Program-made: the position numbers and the translations under genes
The notes under the pieces: model-generated
What the model was told of the DNA's origin: nothing
Seen by the model: only the letters and a program-made list of their open reading frames with translations
Database searches by the model: none
In this document: in pieces, positions 1 through 10,558 of the stretch
How positions within the stretch are numbered: the first letter of the stretch is position 1
How the letters are laid out: each line of letters begins with the position of its first letter
DNA from: Xanthoparmelia taractica
Taxonomy: Eukaryota > Ascomycota > Lecanoromycetes > Lecanorales > Parmeliaceae
Direction: 5' to 3'
DNA length: 64,000 nt
Assembly: GCA_033085395.1 (NCBI GenBank)
Contig: JANQBS010000051.1
Span: forward strand, 1-64,000

Positions 1-201
1 ATAATTAGGAGAATTCTCGATATTGACGATTTTTGGTGGTTGCCAAGACCGGCAAGGGGTTTCGCCACCCCCTGGTGCCAGCCTTCTCTTGACCTAAAGA
101 CCCCTCACAATCCTGTTTCCGAGCTTCTTGCATCTCCATTCCCGACAGTATATTCAATGTCTCTCAAGCTGGATAGCCTTGCTTCCTTTTATAAAGAAAA
201 G

Positions 202-1281
202 ATGGCATCATCTGCTCCACTGCCAGAGTCTATGGACCACAAGATTGTTTATTATACATTGGTCACATTCACTGTCGCCGGTTTCCTTACCATCTTCGCC
301 AGGCTGATACAGTTCGCACGATTGATGCTCAGTCTGTTCGTCCTGCCTGGCAGACCGGTAGGTATACTTCTTTGTCCCCACAGATGCAGTTCAATCAGGC
401 TAAGGCAGCAATCTCAGCTCCGCACCTTTGGCCAACCCTCCAAAACATGGGCACTCATCACAGGAGCTTCGGACGGCATTGGCAAGGAGTTCGCCCTCCA
501 GCTATCCCGTGCCGGCTACTCCACCCTCCTCGTATCCCGCACTGCCAGCAAGCTCGACGCTTTAGCAACAGAAATCAAAACAAAATACAACACCCCCACC
601 AAAATCCTGGCCATGGACTTTGGGGCCAATGATGACGGCGATTACGCCAAGCTCAAGGCACTCGTCGATGGCTTGGATGTTGCTATCTTAATCAACAATG
701 TCGGTGCCAGCCACTCTATCCCAGTACCCTTTACCCAAACGGAGCAATCAGAAGTGAACTCCATCATCACCATCAATTGCATGGCCACGTTGAGAGTGAC
801 GCAGCTTGTGGCTGCGGGCATGGTGCAGAGGAAGCGCGGGTTGATACTCACCATGGGCTCCTTTGGCGGTCTGTTCCCGACGCCCCTCCTCGCCACATAT
901 AGCGGCAGCAAGGCCTTCCTGCAGCAGTGGTCCACCGCCCTCGGCTCCGAACTGGCACCCCACAACGTCCAAGTCGAGCTCGTCCAATCCTACCTCGTCA
1001 CGTCCGCCATGTCCAAAATCCGCAGATCCAGTGCCATGGTACCGAACCCGCGGGCCTTTGTCAAGAGCGTGTTGGGTAAAATTGGCAGGACGGGAGGGGC
1101 GCAGGGATGGACGTATACGAGTACGCCGTACTGGAGTCATGCGATGTTACAGTGGAGCCTCAATCTATTTGTCGGACAGGGGAATAAGCTACTGTTGACC
1201 TATAACAGGTGGATGCACAAGGATATCAGAAAGAGGGCGTTGGCGAAGCAGGCTAGGATCGATGGTAAAAAGGGACTATGA
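202..1281 (+). CDS. ifa38: Very-long-chain 3-oxoacyl-CoA reductase (17-beta-HSD12/Ifa38 type)
   Basis: Short-chain dehydrogenase that would reduce 3-ketoacyl-CoA in ER fatty-acid elongation. A hydrophobic N-terminal segment is followed by the NADPH-binding motif TGASDGIG (from residue 67), NNVGAS, and the catalytic YSGSK (Tyr about 213). The model is 202-357 joined to 418-1281, 339 aa, close to the usual 330-350 aa. The 60-nt intron (358-417, GT...AG, phase 0) has no stop and keeps frame, so the unspliced reading frame is also open; splicing gives LPGRP-LRTFG, as in relatives. The start at 202 was chosen for its context and the family length; an in-frame ATG at 157 would add 15 residues. The C-terminus is basic and ends KKGL. 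The family is clear; the exact start is not. Confidence 0.9.
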   Translation: MASSAPLPESMDHKIVYYTLVTFTVAGFLTIFARLIQFARLMLSLFVLPGRPVGILLCPHRCSSIRLRQQSQLRTFGQPSKTWALITGASDGIGKEFALQLSRAGYSTLLVSRTASKLDALATEIKTKYNTPTKILAMDFGANDDGDYAKLKALVDGLDVAILINNVGASHSIPVPFTQTEQSEVNSIITINCMATLRVTQLVAAGMVQRKRGLILTMGSFGGLFPTPLLATYSGSKAFLQQWSTALGSELAPHNVQVELVQSYLVTSAMSKIRRSSAMVPNPRAFVKSVLGKIGRTGGAQGWTYTSTPYWSHAMLQWSLNLFVGQGNKLLLTYNRWMHKDIRKRALAKQARIDGKKGL

Positions 1282-1600
1282 GGGACATAATCTTTGAATT
1301 GCGGTAATAATATAAGAGATTCGATGTGAATTTGCTCTCAGTCTGGCGAAACATTAGGGATGTTGCTGACGAGCTGGTTTCAACATATATTCTTGGCTCT
1401 GCGGAGAGCAGCGGCGGGTATCATATATATCAGAGATGCTGGAGCACTCGCAATATCTGATTTCATATAATTCTTTAGTTTTGATACCGCTGTGAGCCAT
1501 AACGTGGGTTTAGTCATACTTACTATCCCGAAAGTCCAACCTATCCACACTGCTCTACCGTAATCTCCAACCACCCCGCCCCCCTCATCCACCCATCCAC
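1282..1600. other. Convergent 3' flank, no gene seen
   Basis: AT-rich downstream flank of the reductase gene, running into a C-rich run at about 1575-1625 that already overlaps the 3' end of the convergent gene. No reading frame or RNA gene was recognised. Confidence 0.5.
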
Positions 1601-2458
1601 TCACCCCCCTCCCCCCTCCCCCCTCCCCCAAAAACCCAACTCCCACACCCTCCGCTTAACACCCCTTACATCCTCCTCCTTCCCCTCGAACTCCCGCCTC
1701 AGCGCATCAACATCAAACGGTTTACACAGCAGCATCCTCTCATGTATCTCCCTTGCTCGGCTTTCGACTTGCTTTTTCTTCCGCTCCCGCTTTTCCTGCT
1801 GCTCCTGCTGGTTCTGCTGCTGTTGGTTCTGCTGGTTCTTATGCGCAGTCATGGCGGCTGCGGCGAGGATTTTTGCTTTGGCTTTGACCTTTTTTAGCGT
1901 TTCTGCTTCGAGCTGGGTCTTTGTCTCTTTTGCTTTCTCCGATTTGGGCGACTCAGACCGCTTTGCTGTTGCCTTGACTGCCTCATCATCTGCTTCGTTT
2001 ATCGAGTGTGCTGCCCCGAACTGCTGCTCCAGCTCGCGCTCTTGCTTCTTTTCAAGCTCCTCCTGGGATTGCGAGATGTCCTTGTCTGGCTCCGCAAGCT
2101 TACTTTGTAATCTCGTCTCCCAGGCTCTGAATTCGACGCGGTGGGTTCCGTATACGAGGCGTGGGCACGAGTGGTTCGGACCCTTGAGATGCTCGGCGCG
2201 TGACTTGATTCGCAGATCGAGGTTTTTGGAAACGCCAAGCCAGTGCTCTTTGGGGAGTCGTCTTTGAGGAGGAGCTGGATCCGTGTTAGAGGCTGCGGTT
2301 GGTGGCTGTTCGAATGTCTGACTTGTGGCGAGCCAGTTGGAGACGGCGGTGTAAGTGTCGATATCAGTGGGCGCCGATTTTATGTTGAGATGTGCCGCTT
2401 CCGTGTCGACGGGTAGAGCAGGTTGGGGATAGGAACTTCCCTTTTGACTCTGATACAT
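1601..2458 (-). CDS. Unknown Lys/Gln-rich protein
   Basis: Single open frame of 285 aa from the first in-frame ATG (2458). I do not recognise the family with confidence. The middle contains HWLGVSKNLDLRIKSR and later RVEFRAWETRLQSKL, which vaguely resemble the start and end of GIY-YIG/T5orf172 nuclease-like domains; this is weak. The C-terminal half is charged and coiled-coil-like, with a Gln/Asn-rich stretch (about 2 kb x 1.8 region) and a Lys/Arg-rich stretch, ending in a Gly-rich tail made by the C-rich DNA at 1601-1625. The frame stays open upstream to about 2704 and reads plausibly (RRVYRYRNLP), so a spliced upstream exon with the real start is possible. It is convergent with the reductase gene. 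Confidence 0.55.
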   Translation of the reverse strand: MYQSQKGSSYPQPALPVDTEAAHLNIKSAPTDIDTYTAVSNWLATSQTFEQPPTAASNTDPAPPQRRLPKEHWLGVSKNLDLRIKSRAEHLKGPNHSCPRLVYGTHRVEFRAWETRLQSKLAEPDKDISQSQEELEKKQERELEQQFGAAHSINEADDEAVKATAKRSESPKSEKAKETKTQLEAETLKKVKAKAKILAAAAMTAHKNQQNQQQQNQQEQQEKRERKKKQVESRAREIHERMLLCKPFDVDALRREFEGKEEDVRGVKRRVWELGFWGRGEGGGG

Positions 2459-2924
2459 GCTGGGTGTAATGAGGGGTTCGGGGGAATATATGTGGGTGGT
2501 TGCCAGCGTAGGAGAAGTTGGTTCTGTAGCCTCACGAGCTTTGGGTGCTGCCTGTGCTGCCTCGTGTTTGGAGGGGAGGTTCCGATAACGATATACTCTT
2601 CGTAATGGAGATTTGGATTTTAAGAATCTTCGATATTGAAGAAAGAAAGTAAGAAAGGATATGATATGACAAGATAATATATAGAGGAGCCGACAGTGTG
2701 TCAAGATCTGCTGGGGTGCTGTGTTTAGTGGTCAAGTACTCGTGTAGATGTGTTGCTGACGACTGTATATGTTATATAAAGGCGCTTTCACTTCAACAAG
2801 CCGTCCTACCGGGGCGATTGTTGTGTTGTAGAACCCAGTTGTTTGGTAGTCAGAAGCAGACAGGTATGAGGAACTGGGGTATCTGAATAGGGATGCATAC
2901 ACCACAACTCCTTATATTGTCCAC
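2459..2924. other. Flank between unknown gene and KRR1
   Basis: Holds the upstream side of the unknown gene (possible missing first exon at 2459-2704) and the 3' side of KRR1. Nothing else recognised. Confidence 0.4.
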
Positions 2925-4465
2925 TCAAGCCTGCCCGTCGTCCTCCGCGATTCGCCTCTTCTTCTTCGTCTTCTTCTTGCCCTCTACCCCATCCTCTTCC
3001 TTGCGCCTTCTCTTCTTTTCCTTTGTTGACGAGGTCGTACCGTTCTCTTGCGGCGGCACGAACTCCTTCTGCCTCGCCATCTTTTTCTCGGCTTGTTTTT
3101 CCCGCTGCTGTTCTTCCCTCCTTTCCTTCGCTGCCCTCTCCACAGCTTGCCTGCCTAAAAAGTATTCTCCGCTCTCGAGCTGCAGGTCAATCTTACTCTT
3201 CTCCTGAGGTGGCGGAAATGGTGTGTACGGCTTTTTGCTCTTATCTGTGATCTTCAGAGGCTTCTTTCTTTTGCTCAAAGTTCTCTTCTTGAAGTGGGGC
3301 AAGAAACGTTCCCAATTTTCGTTTTTCAGCTCAGGATCCTTCATCAATTCTCTTTTGATCTACAGTTTAGAAGTTAGCATTTCAATCCGGAAACAAGTGT
3401 TGAGCCGCGAGGGAAATCTGGGGTCTCCTGCAGCATTATTGATTTTTTGCTCAAACAACATGTTTGACAATCCATCTCAAGGTACTCAAACGGTGGAATC
3501 GCGTTAGAAGGGTGCATACCATCAATTCCTTTATGTGGTATATAGGATGGATGTTTGCCATGCAATCTTCCACCACTCTCCGAACCTCCTTCAGCCCCTT
3601 GAAATCACCCATTGCACTGACTGTGTTGCCTTGCACAAGTATATAACATCCTGTTAACAACTCCAAAGCCTTTAAAGTAGAGCCCTGCGGCCCCAATATG
3701 CGTTGCCGTCGCTTGATGAAGCGCTACGAAATATTCCGAAGTCAGTGTGTACTCTTGAAGTAGAAATATTGGATCTGTAGGCATGTCTCGAAGGAGAAAT
3801 GCTTTTGGCTCCCAAAAAATTGCCCTGCGATTAGAGTGCATATTGAGTAAGGAAAAATCAGACGGAAAGCACATACCTCCTTGTTGGCCACTTGGTTGCG
3901 AATCTTGATTATATCTGCGGCGACACCATCCTCAAGTACTTTAATAGCCTGAGGGGCCTATATATGGAGTGTCAGTATAAGAACCCAGTAGCTTAAAGAG
4001 AGGAGTAGCGCCTACAGGGACACTCCGGGAGAGGAGTTTGATAAGGTCTCGAGCATTGAGGATGGAGGCGGGGTCATAGGTCTTGCTAAATGTTAACCGC
4101 CATGCTCCCTTCTAAAAGCCGGGGGAAGATACCTTTCGAGTGGTTTTCACGGACATGCTCCCCTCTATAAGGTCAAGAGTACAGGCAATGTGATGGGTTG
4201 CCAAGGCTACACAGGAGATGAGAAGTGTGAGTTTGGAAGTTATGTATCAATGGGGGAAGGAGTGAGATGTCGACGCACCGCGTGTGACGAGAGGCCATGC
4301 TTCTTTCAAGTAAAGCTCCCTATACTTTGGAAAGAGAGTAGCGAAGCTGGATTCCTCGGTGAAGGCGCCAGCTGTATTATCGGCTGGGGTGAAAGGGTCT
4401 TGCTTCCATCTGTCCAAGGTATCATCGTCGTCCCAGGGCTTATCCTTTTTGTGTGTTGAAGGCAT
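2925..4465 (-). CDS. KRR1: KRR1, small-subunit processome KH-domain protein
   Basis: Nucleolar factor needed for 18S rRNA processing and 40S assembly. Six exons close in frame: 4465-4279, 4206-4133, 4081-4016, 3957-3877, 3723-3520, 3359-2925; 348 aa (yeast Krr1 is 316). The start is MPSTHKKDKPWD, typical of the family, followed by FTEESSFATLFPKYRE, the KH core around ILGPQGSTLKALELL and VQGNTVSAMG (about residues 145-170), EVRRVVEDCM and HPIYHIKELM. The C-terminus is a long Lys/Arg/Glu-rich tail with nuclear-localisation character. Introns are 51-72 nt except for one of 153 nt between exons 4 and 5. The match is continuous across every junction, so identity is very safe. Confidence 0.96.
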
Positions 4466-5791
4466 AATGAATAGACAAGAAATGTAGGGATGAGGAGGTG
4501 TCCTTTACGCTACTTGTGCAAGTATCATGGTGATATGAAAGAGCATGCTTAATATCAAGTAAGGTAAGGCAAAGTGGTATAGTGTCTGATGAATTTGAAA
4601 AGCTTGTGGTTTTTATCTTAGCGTCTCCCCCCCACTTATTTATAGATGGGGGATCACCTGATCAACTTGAGCTGCGAGTTCCCGCTGTCACAAAGCCTCC
4701 GGCTGCCCCAGCCTAGTGGGGCTGCTTGGTTTTTAGGGTAGATTACCCTTGTTTTGGGGGTCACCTTACCCAGGTTTTGGGGTACCTTTCACCCCGGTTT
4801 TCCCTCGTACCGTGAGAAATTACGGGCCACAAGGCATGGGTTTATGACCTAAATAGCTAATGGCTGTGGGCTGTTGGCCACTGGCTGTTAGGTGAGGTAC
4901 CCGTACATGCTGTTTGGTATTTGTGTAGGTGCGCTTTGACCTGGGGGCTTTTTCTTATATCCTACGTTAGTCATTATAAGTTCTAGACACTAAGGTAGGT
5001 ACTGTGTCCGCGAGGGGCCAGGAAATAGGAAAGGGTACGGGTGGTGTGGGTGGTGTGGTTAGGCGCCATGGGAAAAGTTCTATGCAGGGTTATCACACGC
5101 CCAAGGCATCATGCGAGATACCTTACTAGATCCCTCCCAACTTCCCAGGATTTGATCCATTTCTTCCGGACCTCACCTGCATTCACACTCGCCTTTTTGG
5201 GATACTCGCTATCGTCAGAAGTAGACAGCTGAACTTTCCCATAACTAACGACCTTTGTTTGACCCATCCTATTCTAGACCTCTCCCTTCTACAAGTGACA
5301 TCGCCCTTTCTCTTTTCCTTCTTTTTTCTTGTCTACTTACTCTACTCTCCATCTTTCCTTTCGAACCTCTAATCATGCAGTGCAGACGAACCTCAGTAGA
5401 AATATTTGGCGGTTATCTTCATGGCTAAAGTTATTTTCTCGCTACCGCAAGTCTTGGAAAATGGCCGTCTCAGGTCTTCCTTCATCTCATGTTTGTGTCT
5501 TTCTTTTTATCATTCCGTCATGTCTTCATCACATATCTCATCGCATTCAGCCTGCCCAATCAAGCGGTTGAGCCCAGTTTTTATCCTACCCCCCAAAAAA
5601 TAACCAAAAAGAAAAGGACCATCGATCAACCCGCTGGCTCATGCTGACTAGCTGGCGATCCTGAGCGCAGACTAAGTGGCAAAGAATGACTCAAGTATGC
5701 CTAACGTTCACGACAACGGCTTCTTGCCAATGCAAACATATCTGGGCGGTCTGAGTCCACGAAATAGAGCTTGGGAGCACTTAGGTTACAC
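4466..5791. other. Intergenic, KRR1 promoter and methyltransferase 3' flank
   Basis: The stretch 4720-4810 has spaced TTTTGGGG and CCCCGGTTTT runs that form an imperfect inverted repeat about 0.3 kb upstream of KRR1. The stretch 5270-5370 is strongly CT-rich, like a fungal core promoter, and is followed by ATGs that open only very short frames (17-21 residues even with plausible introns). No gene is supported. Confidence 0.4.
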
Positions 5792-7022
5792 TCACAGGGG
5801 AAAGTAAGCTTTCAGAGCTGGGTTTGCTGCGTCGATACATGCCCTAGCCACCAACGCATGAACCTCTTCGATGGTCAGGCCCAAGCGCTTAGTGAAGGGA
5901 AGGAGCCCCATAGTGGTGAGCGATTTACGAATGCTCTCTTGTCCGGCGTTTCCTACCCGGCGCTCCTTTGGGTCTATAAGGTAGGTAACCAAGGATCAGC
6001 TTCACGCATGCGACAGTAACAGTGACGATTACGCTGTCATGCACCACCGCTACAAGAACAGGCCAGAAAGGAACCGCATACCACTTGACCATCCGCAGAG
6101 AGGCAGCGGTATCATTCTCTGTTCGACCTCAACCAGACCAGCCGCAGAAAAAAGGCCGTGCAGTCGCAGTGGTGCCCGAGGATCTTTGATGCCCTCAAGT
6201 GACCGGATGTAATTATCGCTCCACTGACGGAGGGGATGAGAATCCGTGATTGAACCATTATCACTCTGACACATCCAGTAGAGCTCTGTCATTTGGACCC
6301 AGCCGCCGGGTTTGAGGACCCTTCTCACATCGTCAGTCGGCCCTTGACGTTATGACGACATATTGGTGTTACTACCTCTTGATGTCCTTCAGATATGACG
6401 GCCATCTTGAAGTATTGATTCCTCCCCCTACCATTCTTGACTGGACGAGGTCGAACGAGTTTGATCCAAAGGTGAATGGGAGATTGATGTCGTCAAGCTG
6501 AGGCTCGAAGTTCTCCGGCGTTTCGTCCGGCTTCAATTGCGGAGATATGTCAACCCCAATGACCTGGATAAGGTCAACCATTGGCATCCGAGTCAAAGTA
6601 TGTGAAGAAACTTGCCTGGCAGTCCGGATAAGTCTCCGCCAACTCTACTGCCCATGATGCTGCACCGTAACCACAATCGAGAACGTTCTTCGGACCGGTC
6701 ACTGGTGGGAAGATGAGCCGTCCGTCGAAGACAAGGTTGAATAATTGGTGTTGTATCTCCAGCCTATTTGCCTCTTCCTGCCATACTGTGAGCTCGTGCC
6801 AACCAACGGCTGTGGGTGTTCGCTTACCTCGTCGACCGGAACGAAGTGAATAGAATTGTCAACTGAATACTTCTGAAAGTCTCGGTCGTGGATGGTGACA
6901 GTTTCCAGATACTGGTGATCCACCTCGGTGGTATCCCTTTGCGGATCTCTGGTAAGTCTTGCTGTCAGCGTATCCGATGTCTGTGCTTGGGGATCCGAGA
7001 TCGAGTCTGTTGCATACGCCAT
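5792..7022 (-). CDS. LaeA-like SAM-dependent methyltransferase
   Basis: Class I methyltransferase of the fungal LaeA/TAM-domain group. Exons 7022-6828, 6777-6616, 6563-6376, 6320-6082 and 5973-5792 give 321 aa. Visible marks are VPVDEEEANRLEIQHQLF, the SAM motif I NVLDCGYGAASW (about 96-107), VIGVDISP, FDLVQSRM, RVLKPGGWVQMTE and a C-terminal GLTIEEVHALVARA. Motif I reads D-C-G-Y-G-A-A where relatives usually have D-x-G-x-G-x-G, so one glycine is replaced. The second intron (6615-6564) begins GC rather than GT. The substrate is unknown; many fungal genomes carry several such genes, and only a few control secondary metabolism. No biosynthetic neighbours are present, so LaeA function itself should not be assumed. 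Confidence 0.88.
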
Positions 7023-9306
7023 TGCAAATATACCCACGCTCCCTCTTTTTTCCTACCCACTTCTGAGGTTTCCAAGCCTCAATCGAACCGCAATCAATAT
7101 TGAATGCACTTATGTGGCTCTGGAAGAAGGTTTGAAGAGTGATTCTTTCCACATCTCACTTGCTTCGACCCCTTTCATGCCTCTTCTGGCTCTCATTTCT
7201 TGGCACTGCTGATAGCTCTAATGCCGAAGGCGGTCGAGGCGTCAACGTGTGACCTTACCTGACGAGACCGGAGCCTAGCAGCCTGCTATCTCATATTAGA
7301 CTTGTATCCTGGCTATGAAGCCGTCAGAGGCTTGTGCAACAACGAATAGAATAAGCTCAGGCTAAAGAGTATGCGATCGTAATTATGCAGAAGCACAAGC
7401 CTAACGCAATGGCTGCACCTAAATCTTCACACGGAAAACCGCTTCAACCACCCAATCAACCTTGATTGCCCAGTTACCGGCATCTCTACGCTATTCACCT
7501 AGACCTTGTTCCGCAAACGATCACCCACATGACTACTACCGCGAGCGTTGCCGTAACAAATGACCTGCATCTTGCAGACCAATTCCAACCATTATATTGG
7601 GTTGCAACACAGCTCAAGGTTACATCCCGTGAGGTGGGTCGTCTTGATATGAGTCAGGTCTGAGTTTGTGGTCTCGTTACACATGCAAATTCCTCGAAAG
7701 CCCACGGAAGTACGGCCCCAAACTTCGACGCTTGCCAGCACAGAGACTGTTGGTCATTCTTGTTTGAAAATGGTAGGTCTAGACACACTCTTATCTGCTA
7801 TCTCAATGAGGGTGTCCTAAAAGAGTCCAGTTTACTTCGCCAAACAGCATCAGCATTCCTGCCATAGCTCGTGTGCGTTTATTTGACCTGCGGCTACCAT
7901 TAGCATTGGGATACGCCGCATTGCACCGAAGCCATGGCCTCGGGTTTCACGCCGACTGAGGTCTCGATCTCTAGCATGTGACACTTGGCGCTCTCTCTGT
8001 GGCTCTCCAATCCTTAAGTTCCTTGAGGGCGCCTCCCACCCACGCTACTAGCTGGCTCGACGCACCGCGTGCTCCTGCTGCTGGTACCCCCATTTATGGA
8101 GTACCGAAAACCAATTTGTCATGGATGATAGTCTGACGGGCTAATGAAGCAGCATCTGTGAACCAACCGTTTCCGCCAGCCAAGATTGTGTTGTTCCCAG
8201 GACATGCAGCAAGCTTTCCAGCATTCTATCCAGCGCTTTCATACAGATCGAACTTTCAGACGCTGGGAACAGCGAGGCCGGATTGGTCAAGTAACAATTG
8301 GCTCTTTGGTTTCCGTGCAGAAACCAAGGACCTAGTCGTCACAGAAAAAGAGCCTGCCGAAGCATGAAACGAGTCATCCTCCAGTCATGACCTCAACAAT
8401 TGTTGGAAGTTCTAGACTCTAAAGACCGCTTTCTCCTTCTACACCGCACTAGTTCATACTTCCGACAAGTTTCGCTCCTCGCGAGGGTTACGACAGCCAT
8501 GGACGAGTACAGAGATCAGAATCCAAGCCAGGAGCTTACAACATCGACTTAGTCTCTTCTTCCCAAGTCTTCGTGTCGACATGAATAAGCCAACGTTCCT
8601 TCTTCCAAAGTCTTCGTGTCGACATGAACAACCCAAAAATCCTTCTTTAAAAGTCTTCGTGTCGAGGTTCGAGAGTTGGATAGTTGTCCACTTTTGCCAG
8701 GACAATTTGAACTGTGGCTGAACCTTTGCCAACGATTTCAATCTAGGACTTTGACTGATGAGTCTTGCGTAGAGAAACTTGTGGATCCCTGATCTAATTT
8801 CAGCACTCACAAGAGCCACCAACACTGGTCCTTTGCCATTGAACTTTGAGCATATGCACCTCTACCAGTCCGAGCAATGTGTGGAGTCGTATCTGTTGGC
8901 CGCAGGTACCTGTACCTTTCTCTCGTACTGGCTGGGCATGGTACTTTTGCGGACCGAAAGGAAGTCAAAGAATGGCACTAGGGCACTGGGCGGCTGAGGA
9001 GAAGGTTCAATGAAACATCTACGCATAGGATTGGATAAAAGGCTTTTCACTGGAGTGTTCTTGTAAAGCAGCTATGACTGGGCGTGTTTGGGCACGTTGG
9101 GAGAGATGCGGCCGGGCAATGTATGGTGTGCTTTCACACGTTGTCTCTGAGGTCTGGACGTTGTCATACTACGCCTTTAGCATGTCACACGAAATCGTTA
9201 TTTCCATGTTCCAGGCCGAGTCTGTGCAGACACACGCAACATTCTCTTGCCGGTTAGGCTGAGCTCATTGTACGGCAATGTCTGCATTCCTGCTATCCCT
9301 ACTCTA
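7023..9306. other. 2.3-kb gene-free stretch
   Basis: Upstream of the methyltransferase and downstream of PUP2. Frames are short, lack family resemblance and have no convincing introns. A 43-bp tandem repeat lies at 8556-8666 and is listed separately. Nothing else recognised. Confidence 0.5.
8556..8666. repeat. 43-bp imperfect tandem repeat, 2.6 copies
   Basis: Units begin at 8556, 8599 and 8642, exactly 43 bp apart. All share CTTCTT, then AAGTCTTCGTGTCGA; copies 1 and 2 also share CATGAA. The third unit is partial. A short open frame crosses it on the minus strand but has no other support. Confidence 0.85.
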
Positions 9307-10258
9307 TCAATTTGTGGGTAGTCTACTTACTACCGCGGACATCTCCTCATCGCTATAGATCCTGAATCCTTTCTCCTTCGTCACACTGGCCAGCTGGACA
9401 TTCTTCGAGTCTAACTTCTCCTCCATGACTTGCTTTAGTGTTTTTAGCACCAAAGTCTCTGCTTCCTCCAGCGTCAGGGATTTGTGAAACTCGTTCTGTA
9501 ACTCTGCTTGTGCGCCCTCACTGCCTGACCCTATAGCCTTGGCGTCGTAGCGGTAAAAAGTCCCTGATGGTTCCGCATGATATCTACTCTCAATCAGTTC
9601 TGCCATACTACGTTGTCAAAGATTGGGTATACAGCTGTGGCCCTTCCTCATCGATACCCGCAATCAGCAACGCAACACCAAACGGCCTGCTCATTACACT
9701 CTCCTCCCCCTCGGCGCCTTCTCCGAACCGCAAGGCCAAATCACAGATTGCTTGCGTACAGCTCTCCACCCCTAGCCGCTCGTTGTAATGAAAGCTGTGA
9801 TTTTGACTCTCGACGCGGGCGTGTTCGATCATGGAACGAGCGTCGGCTTGCAGGCCGGACATGGCGCAGCCGATGTGGGAATCTATTTCGACAATTTTTT
9901 CGACGGAGGAGGTCTCGAGGAGGGTGGAGGTTACGCGCTTTTCGACGCCGAGGAGGACGCCATGGGAGGTGGTGATCTAGGAGAGGATCGTCAGAGGGAG
10001 TTCTGGGTTGGCAGGAGACCTTCTGCGTACGCCTATGGCTGTTGAGCCTAGTTTGATTGCTTCGAGGGAGTATTCGACTTGGAAGAGACGGCCTTCTGGG
10101 GAAAAGGTGCTGGTGAGATGATTAGGACCTGGTCATTCCAGGGGGATTCAGAAATGGTTCATACTTTATGCCACGGTCTGCAGGAGATATTAGCTGGTGG
10201 ACGAGAGGGGGAAAGCTTGCATAGAGAACATACCGTATTCTGACCGTGCAATAAACAT
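9307..10258 (-). CDS. PUP2: 20S proteasome subunit alpha 5
   Basis: Structural alpha-ring subunit of the 20S proteasome core. Exons 10258-10234, 10177-10165, 10109-10031, 9976-9633 and 9583-9307 give 245 aa (human PSMA5 241). Exon 2 is only 13 nt, yet gives the expected SEYDRGINTFSPEGRLFQVEYS across three exons. Also seen are EAIKLGSTAIG, SGLQADAR, MSRPFGVALLIAGID and YRYDAKAIGSGSEGAQ. The reading frame ends VVSRLPTN; a GTAAGT sits just before the end, so an alternative splice that changes the last few residues is possible. It is transcribed divergently from GCP2, with 300 bp shared upstream. Confidence 0.96.
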
Positions 10259-10558
10259 TATGAGGGTAGGGTAGAGGGAGGCAAGCGCAGAAGCTCAAGA
10301 TATATGTTGAATAGGCCCTCAGTCCTTGTGAAAGTGTGAAGAAGATATGTAGAGCCTTGCTTGTTTATGGTGATGTGCTGGTGTACGCAGACAAGAGAGC
10401 TATCCCAAGATCCGTAGGGCTGGCGCCAAGCAAACATTGTGCTCGAGGCGCGTCCCTCGGTCACTCGTCCAGTTCTCGAAAACACCGCGACGACGTTATG
10501 ATATTACGAAGCTTACGACTTTTCAAAGATATCGGGAGTCAATGGGTAGGATACGATC
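10259..10558. promoter_or_regulatory. Shared PUP2/GCP2 divergent promoter region
   Basis: This 300-bp spacer between two divergent start codons must hold both promoters. A GAGGGTAGGGTAGAGGG stretch lies directly upstream of the PUP2 ATG (10261-10278). No TATA box could be assigned. Confidence 0.5.

Noticed and set aside
5329..5603. Possible small gene after the CT-rich promoter-like tract
   Set aside because: Trial splicing of the available ATGs gave only 17-21 residues; no support for a protein.
8454..8825. 123-codon minus-strand frame across the 43-bp repeat
   Set aside because: Openness comes partly from the repeat; no ATG-linked context or family.
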